The notes beneath the pieces were generated by a model, which ran no database searches, had not been told where the DNA came from, and was given only the letters and a program-made list of their open reading frames with translations. From the NCBI GenBank assembly GCA_934725575.1, contig CAKVCK010000006.1, forward strand, positions 77,538-141,537: a stretch of DNA of 64,000 nucleotides. The letters are read 5' to 3'. Source of the stretch: an uncultured Bacteroidales bacterium (GTDB taxonomy: Bacteria; Bacteroidota; Bacteroidia; Bacteroidales; UBA932). The translations under genes and the position numbers were made by a program. Shown one piece after another: positions 1 to 9,010 of this stretch (position 1 is its first letter; each line of letters begins with the position of its first letter).

Positions 1-1
1 C

Positions 2-1123
2 CAGAAGGTGGGCTACAGGATGGTTGACGGAAGCGCTGCCTTCAATCCTGCCTATAAGCCGGATGTCGTGCCGTCGCTCAACTTGTCATGGGAGCGTTAC
101 CTTTCCTACAACGTCGGATTCGACGCGACCCTGTGGGACGGGCTTCTGGGCATGGAGGTGGACGGATTCTACAACTACACCTATGAAATCCTGACCGGCC
201 AGGGCTCCGGATTCCCGGCTTCCATGGGAGGGTACTATCCGACCTACATCAATTATCCTGCGATCGACGCCAAGGGTGTTGACCTCATGGTCACTCACAA
301 GAATCAGTTCTCTCTCGGCGGCAAGCCGTTCTTCTACGGGGTGAGCGCCAGCCTGACATATTCAAAGACCAGATGGATCAAGTACAAGGACAATCCTGAG
401 GTCAGCGACAACAGGAAGATTGTCGGCAAGACCTATGGCTCCATCACGGGTTGGAAGACCGACGGGCTGTTCCGCTCCGAGGAGGAGATTGACAATTCCG
501 CCTGGTGGGGATCACGCCCTAACGTGGGCGACATCAAGTTCGTGGACATCAACGGCGACGGCAAGATCGACTACGACGACTGGGGCTATTTCGGACGTTC
601 CAACAGGCCTGAGCTGACATTCGGCCTGAACCTCAATTTCGAGTGGAACGGCTTTGATTTCAATGCCCAGTTCACCGGCGGCGCCTTGTTCGACGTTTCC
701 CTTACCGGAACGTACTACAACGGCTATGATGACAACACGATCTGGACTCAGACTTTCAAGGAGGGAGGAAACTCTCCTCTCTATCTTGTGGAGAACGCAT
801 GGAGCGTGGACAATCCTGACGGTACCTTCCCGCGTCTAACCCTCGGCTCTCCGGGACACGGTGGTGACAACGGTGTAAGCTGCTCATTCTGGTGGAGGGA
901 CGGAAAATATGTCCGTCTGAAGTCAGCGCAGCTTGGCTACACCCTGCCGAAGAAATGGATGAGCCATCTTGGCGTGTCTTCCCTCAGGCTGTTCGTCGAG
1001 GGACAGAACATATTCACCATCGATGGTCTTCCTAAGGGAATCGACCCTGAGTCTCCGGGCGTGAACAACGGTTATTATCCTCAGCAGCGCCTCTTGATGG
1101 GTGGTGTGACATTATCATTCTAA
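2..1123 (+). CDS. SusC-family TonB-dependent outer-membrane receptor, C-terminal part (cut by window start)
   Basis: This is the last 373 codons of a SusC/RagA-type beta-barrel that imports ligands through the outer membrane using TonB energy. The frame is open from base 2, so the GTG near base 8 is internal and not a start. A calcium-loop-like stretch DINGDGKIDYDD (about bases 545-580) before an aromatic Gly segment is typical of the late SusC barrel. The protein ends in GVTLSF, the usual alternating C-terminal strand with a final Phe. A SusD gene follows after 14 bases, the invariant SusC-SusD order. The signal peptide, carboxypeptidase-like domain and plug lie upstream of the window, so the ligand cannot be inferred from this part. 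Confidence 0.95.
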   Translation, partial: QKVGYRMVDGSAAFNPAYKPDVVPSLNLSWERYLSYNVGFDATLWDGLLGMEVDGFYNYTYEILTGQGSGFPASMGGYYPTYINYPAIDAKGVDLMVTHKNQFSLGGKPFFYGVSASLTYSKTRWIKYKDNPEVSDNRKIVGKTYGSITGWKTDGLFRSEEEIDNSAWWGSRPNVGDIKFVDINGDGKIDYDDWGYFGRSNRPELTFGLNLNFEWNGFDFNAQFTGGALFDVSLTGTYYNGYDDNTIWTQTFKEGGNSPLYLVENAWSVDNPDGTFPRLTLGSPGHGGDNGVSCSFWWRDGKYVRLKSAQLGYTLPKKWMSHLGVSSLRLFVEGQNIFTIDGLPKGIDPESPGVNNGYYPQQRLLMGGVTLSF

Positions 1124-1137
1124 AAGGACAGCTTGAT

Positions 1138-2805
1138 ATGAAATACATTAAGAATCTGATTTTGACAGTGTCGGGAATCGCCGTGGCGATGGGGGTGTCC
1201 TCCTGCAACTCGTTCCTCGACATGACTCCGACCGACAGCGTCTCGGACAAGATGCTCTGGAAAACCACCGCGAATGCGGAATATGGAGTGAACTACATCT
1301 ATAGCTACATCCTGGACATGGCCGACGCCAACTCCGGACAGTGTGCGGCCGGCATGACCGACGCCCTCACCGACCAGTTGAAGTACGGCTCCTACAACTT
1401 CAACGCTCTGTGCTACATACCGAGCGAGATCGCCTACGGGGGATCTGTGTTGACAGCCAACTACGTGTCCGCGTACCTTGGCTACTGGGACACGATGTAC
1501 AGCGCGATCAGAAAGACCAACCAGGGTCTGAACTATCTGGAGAAGTACGGTGAGATGTCCGGTGAGGACAAGACGAGACTCTCGGCCGAGCTGAGGTTCA
1601 TGCGCGCATGGTTCTACTTCGACCTTGTCAAGAGGTACAAGGATGTCATCATCTATGACGAGGATCTGAGCGCCATCACGGCCAACAAGGCTCTCTCGAC
1701 AGAGGAGGAAGGATGGAACTTCATCGAATCCGACCTTGAGTTCGCCGCCGCGAACCTGCCTGAGAAAGAAAAAGCGAACGGAAGGCTGAACAAAGGTACG
1801 GCCTATGCCTTCATGACAAGGGCGATGCTGTACGCCAAACGTTATGACAAGGTCGTCGCGGCCGCGGACAAAGTGAAGGAGTTGGGTTATTCTCTGATCT
1901 CAAACTATGCTGATGTCTTCAACGGCAACAATTCCGAGGTCATACTTGAATATGTCTTCAACTATTCCGACAATGTGACCCACAGCTTCGACTACTACTA
2001 CTCTCCGGGAGGCGACTACACCACCAAGGATGCTTCCGGCGGCGGCTACGGCACGCCGACACAGGAGATTGTGGAGTCCTATGAATATGCCGACGGCTCC
2101 GGTCTTCCGGACTGGTCGCCTTGGCACACCGCCGAGGGAACCGATCAGAATCCTCCGTATGAGCTGCTTGAGCCTCGTTTCCAGGCATCCGTACTCTACA
2201 ACGGTGCGAAGTGGAAAGGGCGCACGATCGAGCCGTTTGTGGGCGGAGACGACGGCTGGTGCCAATGGAACGTGGTCAAGGAGCCTAAGGGTAAGACGAC
2301 CACGGGCTATTACCTCCGCAAAGGTGTGGACGAGACGCATGACGTGATCGCCAGACACGAGAGCACCCAGCCGCTTGTCATCATCAGGTACGCCGAGGTG
2401 CTTCTGAACAGGGCCGAGGCCTGCTACCGTCTCAATGACGCCGCGGGAGCCAATGCCGCCGTCAAGGAAATCCGCGCCCGTGTCGGGCTTCCGTACGCTG
2501 ACAAGGCGGGGGACAACCTGTGGAAGGCCATCCGTCAGGAGCGCAAGGTCGAGCTGGCGTTCGAAGGCTTCTCCTATTGGGATCTCCGCAGATGGGGAGT
2601 GGCTCCGAACAACTATCCTGACGGACTCTCCGGCTATCAGGTGCATGGCTTGAAGATCGAGAGCGCAGGAAGTGGCTTCATCTACACCTATGTCTCTGTC
2701 GATGACAAGGACCGCAACTATCCTGAGAAGATGAACAGATTCCCTCTCCAGGACAGCGAGCTGTCAAGCAACAATGCAGTAGAACAATTCCCGGAATGGA
2801 AATAA
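1138..2805 (+). CDS. SusD/RagB-family surface glycan-binding lipoprotein
   Basis: A 555-residue SusD homologue. SusD proteins are surface lipoproteins that close over the SusC barrel and hand it ligand. The N-terminus is a lipoprotein signal with lipobox VSSC (Cys about residue 23), followed by NSFLDMTP, the common SusD opening. The TPR-like helical part includes a typical RAWFYFDLVKRYKD segment near residue 160. The C-terminal half has the characteristic RYAEVLLNRAEACYRL and RQERKVELAFEGFSYWDLRR segments of RagB/SusD. It lies 14 bases after susC and is followed by other surface lipoproteins in the same operon. The length is normal and no frame damage is seen. The substrate is unknown. Confidence 0.97.
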   Translation: MKYIKNLILTVSGIAVAMGVSSCNSFLDMTPTDSVSDKMLWKTTANAEYGVNYIYSYILDMADANSGQCAAGMTDALTDQLKYGSYNFNALCYIPSEIAYGGSVLTANYVSAYLGYWDTMYSAIRKTNQGLNYLEKYGEMSGEDKTRLSAELRFMRAWFYFDLVKRYKDVIIYDEDLSAITANKALSTEEEGWNFIESDLEFAAANLPEKEKANGRLNKGTAYAFMTRAMLYAKRYDKVVAAADKVKELGYSLISNYADVFNGNNSEVILEYVFNYSDNVTHSFDYYYSPGGDYTTKDASGGGYGTPTQEIVESYEYADGSGLPDWSPWHTAEGTDQNPPYELLEPRFQASVLYNGAKWKGRTIEPFVGGDDGWCQWNVVKEPKGKTTTGYYLRKGVDETHDVIARHESTQPLVIIRYAEVLLNRAEACYRLNDAAGANAAVKEIRARVGLPYADKAGDNLWKAIRQERKVELAFEGFSYWDLRRWGVAPNNYPDGLSGYQVHGLKIESAGSGFIYTYVSVDDKDRNYPEKMNRFPLQDSELSSNNAVEQFPEWK

Positions 2806-2816
2806 TCACGACTTAT

Positions 2817-4514
2817 ATGAAAAAGATCCACATACTGACAGCGGTTCTGACTCTTCTCGTGGCGGCTTCGTGCCATAGCCCTGAATATGTCGAGTCGACC
2901 GCGGAGCGTCAAAACCTTACCAGTTTCGAGGCGTTCTTCACATTCGGCCCCTTCATGGATCAGTCGATGTGCAAGCTGAACATCACGGACGAGAACGCCG
3001 ATCGGTTCGTCATCCCTGTCCCTTGGTTTTTCCCTGAGACATCGGACAACGAGACATCACCTTACATGACCAAGGTCAGGGTGCAGGCTGCCTTGCAGCC
3101 GAACTGTACCATCGAGCCGGCGCTGACCCTTCTGGATCTGACCAAGGACAACATGTTCAGGTTCACCAACGCCAAGGGTGAGAGCAGGAACATCTGCATC
3201 ACCGGAGAGAGGGTGAAGTCCAAGGCTTGCGACATTCTTGTCTTCTCCTTGGATGACCCCGCCGTCTCCGGCATCGTGGACAAGAACAAGAAGACCGTCA
3301 CCCTGGTGTCCGCCGAGGATCTGAGCGCCTGCACCGCATCCGCACAGGTTTCGGCGCATGCCACCATCTCCCCTGATCCTTCGACTCCGCAGGACTACAA
3401 CAAGGGTGTCAAGTTCAGGGTGACCGCCCACGATGGCCAGACCTTCTCTGAATATACCGTCATCAAGACTGTTCCTGACAAGATCGACAAGGGCTTTGAC
3501 AAGTCATCGCTTGAGGCGTTGTTCAACTTCGAGCCTGTAAGCATGGCCGGACTCCCGGCCTACAACACGGCTGACATATTCCCGAGCCTTGCGGTGACGG
3601 GCGGAAAGCTTGTCTTCTGCTACGGCGACGGTTCCGCTCCTGTCTTCCTGAACGGCATCACCGGTGTCAAGGAAGGCGAGATCAATGCCGGCGGCGTCGC
3701 TCCGGCGGCTGTCACCAATGACGAGGCGGAGAACCTTATCCTCTGCAACCACGTTGACGGCGGCGGCGAGTTCAAGATTTGGAAGGCTACCTCTGTTAAG
3801 ACCGCTCCGGAACTGTTCCATTCGTTCACCAACAGCACGGATCTTCCTATGGGGTATTCAATCAAGGTCATCGGCGACATTGACGGTGACGCTGTGATTG
3901 ACATAACCCATGAGGGCATCGCGGGCGTGACATCCTCAAGCAAGGTGACGAGGGTCACTGTTGCCGGCGGATCCGTCGCCGATGTCTCGGTGCTCGATCT
4001 CGCGGGAGCCGGTCTCGCATGGGGCGGCGCTCCGGTGAACAACACCGACGCTGTGGCCGTGGCTCCTACGCGGAACGCCGGGATGTTCCTTTCTTACTAC
4101 GATCCTAACGTCCTGCACTATGTCATGGCCGACGGCACGCTGAAGTCGTCGCTACCGTTCAACAACGGATCATCGTGGGCTTTGAATGTCAATAACCTGG
4201 ACAGTAAGCAGTTCAATCACGCCACCTACATGTCGCTCTTCGTGGTCAGCCACTTCCCTCACTGGGGATGCGGCCCGGCCCTCTACCTGTACGACATCTC
4301 GGATCCGGCGGCGCTGTCCGGCAATCTGAACGAGACCACGTCGATAGTCCTCGGCAAGTCTTCCGTTGACTGGTTCCAGAAGGCTGACGCCGGCTTTGCC
4401 GCCGGAGATGTCGTTCTGGCTCCGACCAAGGATGGATTCAAGATGTATCTGTACTACTACGACCAGAATTCGGGAGTCCTCGGTGGCTATTCTGTGGATT
4501 GCATAAAGAAATAG
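2817..4514 (+). CDS. Surface lipoprotein with DUF5018-like N-terminal domains, SusE/F position
   Basis: A predicted surface glycan-binding lipoprotein of about 565 residues. I chose the ATG at 2817 over the in-frame one at 2796. The later start gives a clean signal (MKKIHILTAVLTLLVAASC), and the earlier one overlaps the susD stop. After the lipobox, residues about 30-220 show the pattern LTSF...IVP...ISPDPS..QDYN..V.F.VTAHDG..SEYTV, typical of DUF5018-like beta domains seen in PUL lipoproteins. The remainder is beta-rich with repeated GDIDGDAVIDI-like and Gly-rich turns, possibly a propeller or binding module. Its place directly after susD matches SusE/SusF-type binding proteins. No catalytic motif is recognised. 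Confidence 0.75.
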   Translation: MKKIHILTAVLTLLVAASCHSPEYVESTAERQNLTSFEAFFTFGPFMDQSMCKLNITDENADRFVIPVPWFFPETSDNETSPYMTKVRVQAALQPNCTIEPALTLLDLTKDNMFRFTNAKGESRNICITGERVKSKACDILVFSLDDPAVSGIVDKNKKTVTLVSAEDLSACTASAQVSAHATISPDPSTPQDYNKGVKFRVTAHDGQTFSEYTVIKTVPDKIDKGFDKSSLEALFNFEPVSMAGLPAYNTADIFPSLAVTGGKLVFCYGDGSAPVFLNGITGVKEGEINAGGVAPAAVTNDEAENLILCNHVDGGGEFKIWKATSVKTAPELFHSFTNSTDLPMGYSIKVIGDIDGDAVIDITHEGIAGVTSSSKVTRVTVAGGSVADVSVLDLAGAGLAWGGAPVNNTDAVAVAPTRNAGMFLSYYDPNVLHYVMADGTLKSSLPFNNGSSWALNVNNLDSKQFNHATYMSLFVVSHFPHWGCGPALYLYDISDPAALSGNLNETTSIVLGKSSVDWFQKADAGFAAGDVVLAPTKDGFKMYLYYYDQNSGVLGGYSVDCIKK

Positions 4515-4518
4515 TCAG

Positions 4519-5913
4519 ATGAACCCTTTGAGGATATATTCCCTGATCGTTCTTGCCGCCATGACGATCATGTCCTGCGGAGGTTCCAAGGATAACCCTT
4601 GGAACCCCGACTGGGACAAACCGAAACCGGAGCCCGAGAAACCTGCGGAAGAGACAGGCAAGCCGAGGTACGTGTGGATTGACGCGGCGGCCAATTTCTG
4701 TGACTACGAGAACGACAAGGACAGGATAGCCGCGGATTTGAAGCGCATCAAGGACGTTGGTTTCACGGACATCATTGTCGATGTAAGGCCGACAAGCGGC
4801 GACGTGCTGTTCAAGTCCTCTGTCGCCAGTCCGCTGAAGAAGGTAGATGTCTGGAAGGGAAGCAGTTATGTGTGGGTTTCCAGAACCGGCACATACGACT
4901 ACCTCCAGACCTTCATCGACGAGGCCCGCAAGGTGGGTCTCAAGGTGAACGCCAGCATCAACACCTTCGTGGGCGGCTACCTTTGCCCTTATGGCCTTGG
5001 AAGCGACGGAATGCTTTTCCGCGAGTCGGGAAGGAAGTCCTGGGCCTCGGTCATCAACGCGAAAGACGGCCTTGTCAGCGTCATGGATCTGACCGGCTCC
5101 GAAGACTACGGAGCCAGATTCCTCAATCCTGCCAACGAGCAGGTGCGGAACTATGTGCTTCAGATCATCAAGGATCTGGCTGCATACGATCTTGATGGCA
5201 TCATCCTGGACCGCTGCCGTTACGATGACTATGGCCTGCAGAGTGATTTCTCGGATGTCTCGAAGAGAAAGTTCGAGGAATATTCAGGCATCACCTGCTC
5301 TTCATGGCCTGGTGATGTGATGGCTCCCGGCACGACGGCGCTTGGGTCGAAGGCTGGCGAGACTGTGAAGAAGTGGCTGGAGTTCCGCGCGAGCGTCATC
5401 CACGACTTCGTCGCCGAGGCTTCCGACGCTGTCCACCGGATCAACAAGGACATCCGCTTCGGCGTGTATGTCGGGGCCTGGTACTCGACTTACTACACAT
5501 CCGGCGTGAACTGGGCAAGCCCTAAGTACGATCCTAAGGCGGACGGCTATTCCTGGGCATCGGCGAACTACAAGAACTGTGGCTACGCCGACCACTGCGA
5601 CTTCATGTTTCTCGGAGCCTATGCCGGTGCCGACAGCATCTGGGGCAGCGGTGAGTGGACGATGCAGGGGTTCTGCAAGCAGGGCAGGTCTCTCTTGAAG
5701 GGGGATGTCAAGTTCTGCGGCGGACCGGACATCGGCAACTCCCCGGGGTGGACGAACGGCGGTCAGGCTTCCAAGATCCCGGATTCGATCAAGGCCTGCA
5801 TCAACGAGGGCGATGGCTTTTTTGTGTTCGACCTCTGTCACATCAAGATGTACGACTACTGGGATGCCTTCAAAAAGGGATTCGATGACTATCTGAAAAC
5901 TGTGAAAAAATAA
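4519..5913 (+). CDS. GHL10/COG1649-type family 10-like glycosidase lipoprotein
   Basis: A 464-residue secreted lipoprotein (lipobox MSCGGS near residue 20, then a Pro/Glu/Lys-rich linker) with a TIM-barrel of the GHL10 family, relatives of glycoside hydrolases. The barrel starts with YVWIDAAANFCDYENDKDRI. Family hallmarks follow: a DIIVDVRPTSGDVLFKS strand, GLKVNASINTF, FLNPANEQVRNYVLQIIKDL, and the probable active-site strand LDGIILDRCRYDDY. The last of these carries the conserved acidic residue and Arg-Tyr pair. It follows the DUF5018-like gene by 4 bases, so it is operon-coupled and probably the main depolymerising enzyme of this locus. Exact specificity is not established for most GHL10 members and cannot be read from the sequence. 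Confidence 0.85.
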   Translation: MNPLRIYSLIVLAAMTIMSCGGSKDNPWNPDWDKPKPEPEKPAEETGKPRYVWIDAAANFCDYENDKDRIAADLKRIKDVGFTDIIVDVRPTSGDVLFKSSVASPLKKVDVWKGSSYVWVSRTGTYDYLQTFIDEARKVGLKVNASINTFVGGYLCPYGLGSDGMLFRESGRKSWASVINAKDGLVSVMDLTGSEDYGARFLNPANEQVRNYVLQIIKDLAAYDLDGIILDRCRYDDYGLQSDFSDVSKRKFEEYSGITCSSWPGDVMAPGTTALGSKAGETVKKWLEFRASVIHDFVAEASDAVHRINKDIRFGVYVGAWYSTYYTSGVNWASPKYDPKADGYSWASANYKNCGYADHCDFMFLGAYAGADSIWGSGEWTMQGFCKQGRSLLKGDVKFCGGPDIGNSPGWTNGGQASKIPDSIKACINEGDGFFVFDLCHIKMYDYWDAFKKGFDDYLKTVKK

Positions 5914-5927
5914 CAAAAACGCTAAAA

Positions 5928-7796
5928 ATGAAAAGAATATCCATAATAATGCTGGCAGCGGCGATGGCTCTGTCCTTAGCCGCCTGCAAAGATGATTCGA
6001 ACGACTCCGGGACCATCACCATTTCCGGGGAGGCCATGAATCCGGTGTTCACGTCTGCCGGAGGCACCTACACGGTTGAGTTCACTGCTGACAATGAATG
6101 GAGGGTGGCGGTTCCTAACACGAACCACTATACCTGGAGTTCGGTGACTCCGACCAGCGGCGGAGCCGGCAAGAATCAGGTGACAGTGACTGCCCTGAGG
6201 AACCCCGGCCACGACGGAAGGGAATATTCGTTCGACCTGCGCTGCGGACTGGATTCCAAGACTATCAAAGTGACTCAGAAACAGCTGAACTCCATAACCG
6301 TCACGCCGGGATCATTCGACATTCCTAAGGAGGGAGGCTCCATCGACATCAAGGTCGTGTCCAACATCGACTTCGACTACAAGATCGCCGACGAAGCCAA
6401 GGAATGGATCTCCGCTGTCACGACCAAGGGTCTTGTTGAGAACACGGTGACTTTTGCCGTGGCCTCAAACGAGATCTACAACAAGTTCGAGGCTCGTCAG
6501 GGAGTGATAACCTTCACCAGCAGCGAAGGGTCGGAAGACATCGTTGTCAACCAGGCCCCTAACGAAAGATTCTTCAATGTCTCTCCTGAGAGCCTGGTTG
6601 CCGAGAAGAACGGGGGCGAGGTGACCCTAAAGGTCGAGGCCAACTTCCCTTATGAGGTCGAGGATCCTGATTCTGAATGGATCACAAGAGTCTCCGGGAA
6701 GGATGGTTCCTTTACTTATAAGGTTGAGGCCAATCCTGATTTCGGCTCCAGGGCCGGCGTCATCAATGTGACCACTGAGCTGGAGGATTACTCCGCGGCT
6801 GTCGAACTTAAGCAGAAGGGAACGGCTGATGTCAGTGTGCTTTGGCAGAAGAGGTATTCGGCTGACCTTGGCGCGATCGCCGTGGCCGGAGGACCTCTCA
6901 GGCTTGCCGTGAAGGATGACATCCTGCTTGTCGGCAATGGCGGGAACAAACTCTACGCCCTGAACCGCCAGACCGGTGAATATCTGAAGGAAATAGCTGT
7001 CCCTGAAGGTCTTTCCGTCCACTCGCTTGTGAATGATGATGCCGGCAACGTCCTTGCCGCCGCGTTGACACCATACGGCGGCACGCTCCGGATCTACTCG
7101 TTCAAGTCATTGGAATCCGCTCCTGAAATGCTTCTGGAATACACCCACAACGCTATCTGGAGCTCTTCGATGGGCAACATCAGGGTGCGTGGAGACGTGA
7201 CCCGGAAGGCAGTCGTCACCGCTTTCGTCGATGTGAGCCAGTACTGGGTAGGATGGCAGATTACTGACGGAAAGGTCGGTGATGCGGTCTTCGGATCGAT
7301 CGCTCCAGCCGCCAACCAGGTCTGGAATCCTTACGGAGCGTGCGTCGCGCCGGTTTCTGACGACCTGAATGACGGACTACTGTTCATTGGCTACTCCGCC
7401 GACGCCAACGGCAACTACGACCTGAACTGGTGCAAGGAAGTGGCGAAGAGCGAGTGGCAGTCCGTGTTCCATACCACCAGCGGCGGCAACGAGAACTACA
7501 ACTGCATCTCCGTGGCCACTCTTAACGGGATCCGTTTCTGCGCCGTCGAACGTGGAGCCCACTTCTCATATGGATCCTGCCCTGAGGTCTATCTGCTTGA
7601 CATTACAAATCTTGGTTCCGTGAAAGAGGCTTACTATGCTGAAAGAGCGACCGTTGTCGGTGAAGGCACCTTCACGGGTGCCGGAGCATGCGGGGATGTC
7701 CTTCTCCAGACCTCGGCCGACGGTAAGTCCATGGACATGTTTGTCACGGACGGCAACTATGACTGCATCACCTGCATAAGGTTCACCGCACAATAA
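5928..7796 (+). CDS. Lipoprotein with BACON-type Ig-like domains and beta-propeller-like C-terminus
   Basis: A 622-residue lipoprotein (signal to LAACKDDSND; the Lys-Asp-Asp after Cys fits the Bacteroidota surface-export signal). Three Ig-like repeats of BACON style occupy about residues 35-295: each has the pattern G-G-x-V/I-x-V...W-I/V...V.....N....R-x-G-x-I...., for example SNIDFDYKIADEAKEWIS and ANFPYEVEDPDSEWIT. From about residue 300 the chain becomes a repeat-rich beta region (LWQKRYSADLGAIAVAGGPL, LYALNRQTGEYLKEI) that resembles a propeller. Such proteins usually act as distal surface binders in PULs. Its stop overlaps the next start by one base (TAATG), so translation is probably coupled. 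No enzyme motif was found. Confidence 0.75.
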   Translation: MKRISIIMLAAAMALSLAACKDDSNDSGTITISGEAMNPVFTSAGGTYTVEFTADNEWRVAVPNTNHYTWSSVTPTSGGAGKNQVTVTALRNPGHDGREYSFDLRCGLDSKTIKVTQKQLNSITVTPGSFDIPKEGGSIDIKVVSNIDFDYKIADEAKEWISAVTTKGLVENTVTFAVASNEIYNKFEARQGVITFTSSEGSEDIVVNQAPNERFFNVSPESLVAEKNGGEVTLKVEANFPYEVEDPDSEWITRVSGKDGSFTYKVEANPDFGSRAGVINVTTELEDYSAAVELKQKGTADVSVLWQKRYSADLGAIAVAGGPLRLAVKDDILLVGNGGNKLYALNRQTGEYLKEIAVPEGLSVHSLVNDDAGNVLAAALTPYGGTLRIYSFKSLESAPEMLLEYTHNAIWSSSMGNIRVRGDVTRKAVVTAFVDVSQYWVGWQITDGKVGDAVFGSIAPAANQVWNPYGACVAPVSDDLNDGLLFIGYSADANGNYDLNWCKEVAKSEWQSVFHTTSGGNENYNCISVATLNGIRFCAVERGAHFSYGSCPEVYLLDITNLGSVKEAYYAERATVVGEGTFTGAGACGDVLLQTSADGKSMDMFVTDGNYDCITCIRFTAQ

Positions 7797-9010
7797 TGTT
7801 ATCTATGAATATAAAAAATGTTGATTTCGGCGCGATGGCGTCGCGCTATAAGGAGGAACTCCTCGGGAATGTCCTGCCTTTCTGGCTGGAACATTCCCAG
7901 GACACGAAATTCGGAGGTTACTACACTTGCCTGAACCGTGACGGAAGTGTCTACGACAAGGACAAGTTCATCTGGCTTCAGGGACGTGAGGTCTGGATGT
8001 TCGCGATGCTGTACAACAAGCTCGCGAAGAACGAGGAATGGCTGAAGTGTGCCGAGCAGGGCGCCCGTTTTCTCATGAAATACGGCCACACTCCCGACTA
8101 TGACTTCTACTTCTCCCTGACAAGGGAGGGAAAGCCGGTCATCCAGCCCTACAACATATTCTCCAACACATTCGCCTGTATGGGATTCGCCCAGTTGGCC
8201 GAGGCGACAGGCGATGAGGAATATGCCCGTTACGCCAAGGAGACTTTCCGCCGGATTCTGGAACGCCGTTCCAATCCAAAGGGAATCTGGTCGAAGGCTG
8301 TGCCGGGAACAAGGCCGCTGAAGGATTTCGCCCTTCCGATGATCATCTGTAACATGGCTTTGGAGGTCGAGAGGATCATCAACGACCCCGAGATGATGGA
8401 CCGCCTGATTGACGAATGTCTGCACGAGGTTCTGGATGTGTTCTACCAGCCGGATCTTGGAGTGATGGTGGAGAACGTCTCTGCCGTTGACAATTCCCTC
8501 ATCGACTGTTTCGAGGGCCGCAAGGTGAACCCTGGACATGATCTGGAAGCGATGTGGTTCCTTATGAACCTCGGAATCCGCCGCAAGGACAAGGCCTTGA
8601 TCGACAAGGCTGTGGAGATCTCCCTCCGCGTGATCGACTACGGTTGGGACAAGGAATATGGCGGGATCTTCTATTTCATGGACCGCAAGGGCTATCCGAC
8701 CCAGGAACTTGAGTGGGACCAGAAACTCTGGTGGGTACACATAGAGTCCGCGATCGCGATGCTGAAAGGCTACCGCCTCACGGGCAACGAGAAGTGTCTG
8801 GAGTGGTTCCTCAGGCTGGATGACTACCTTTGGACCCGTTTCAAGGACAAGGAGTATCCCGAGTGGTTCGGCTACCTGAACCGCCGTGGGGAAGTCCTGC
8901 TACCGCTCAAGGGCGGAAAGTGGAAAGGATGCTTCCATGTTCCGAGAGGTCTTTATCAGATAGGCTCCATGCTGGAGGACATCTCTAAGGGGAAGGAGGC
9001 CTGCATCTGA
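7796..9010 (+). CDS. N-acylglucosamine 2-epimerase (AGE) family protein
   Basis: A 404-residue cytoplasmic (alpha/alpha)6-barrel enzyme of the AGE superfamily, which interconverts C2 epimers of sugars (GlcNAc/ManNAc, cellobiose/Glc-Man and others). Family residues are visible: Arg in WLQGREVWMF (about residue 64), the His/Glu pair in NPGHDLEAMW (about 247-250) and the His in GCFHVPRGLYQI (about 381). These match the catalytic set known for AGE and cellobiose epimerases. There is no signal peptide. The start at 7796 overlaps the previous stop; the ATG at 7805 (MNIKN) is an alternative. The gene is embedded in a PUL-like operon, so it likely processes the imported sugar. The substrate is unresolved. 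Confidence 0.9.
   Translation: MLSMNIKNVDFGAMASRYKEELLGNVLPFWLEHSQDTKFGGYYTCLNRDGSVYDKDKFIWLQGREVWMFAMLYNKLAKNEEWLKCAEQGARFLMKYGHTPDYDFYFSLTREGKPVIQPYNIFSNTFACMGFAQLAEATGDEEYARYAKETFRRILERRSNPKGIWSKAVPGTRPLKDFALPMIICNMALEVERIINDPEMMDRLIDECLHEVLDVFYQPDLGVMVENVSAVDNSLIDCFEGRKVNPGHDLEAMWFLMNLGIRRKDKALIDKAVEISLRVIDYGWDKEYGGIFYFMDRKGYPTQELEWDQKLWWVHIESAIAMLKGYRLTGNEKCLEWFLRLDDYLWTRFKDKEYPEWFGYLNRRGEVLLPLKGGKWKGCFHVPRGLYQIGSMLEDISKGKEACI

Noticed and set aside
1900..2646. 248-codon minus-strand frame opposite susD
   Set aside because: It is an antisense shadow within conserved SusD sequence.
7799..8740. 313-codon minus-strand frame opposite the AGE epimerase gene
   Set aside because: It is a shadow of a clearly conserved enzyme, with no signal or domain.
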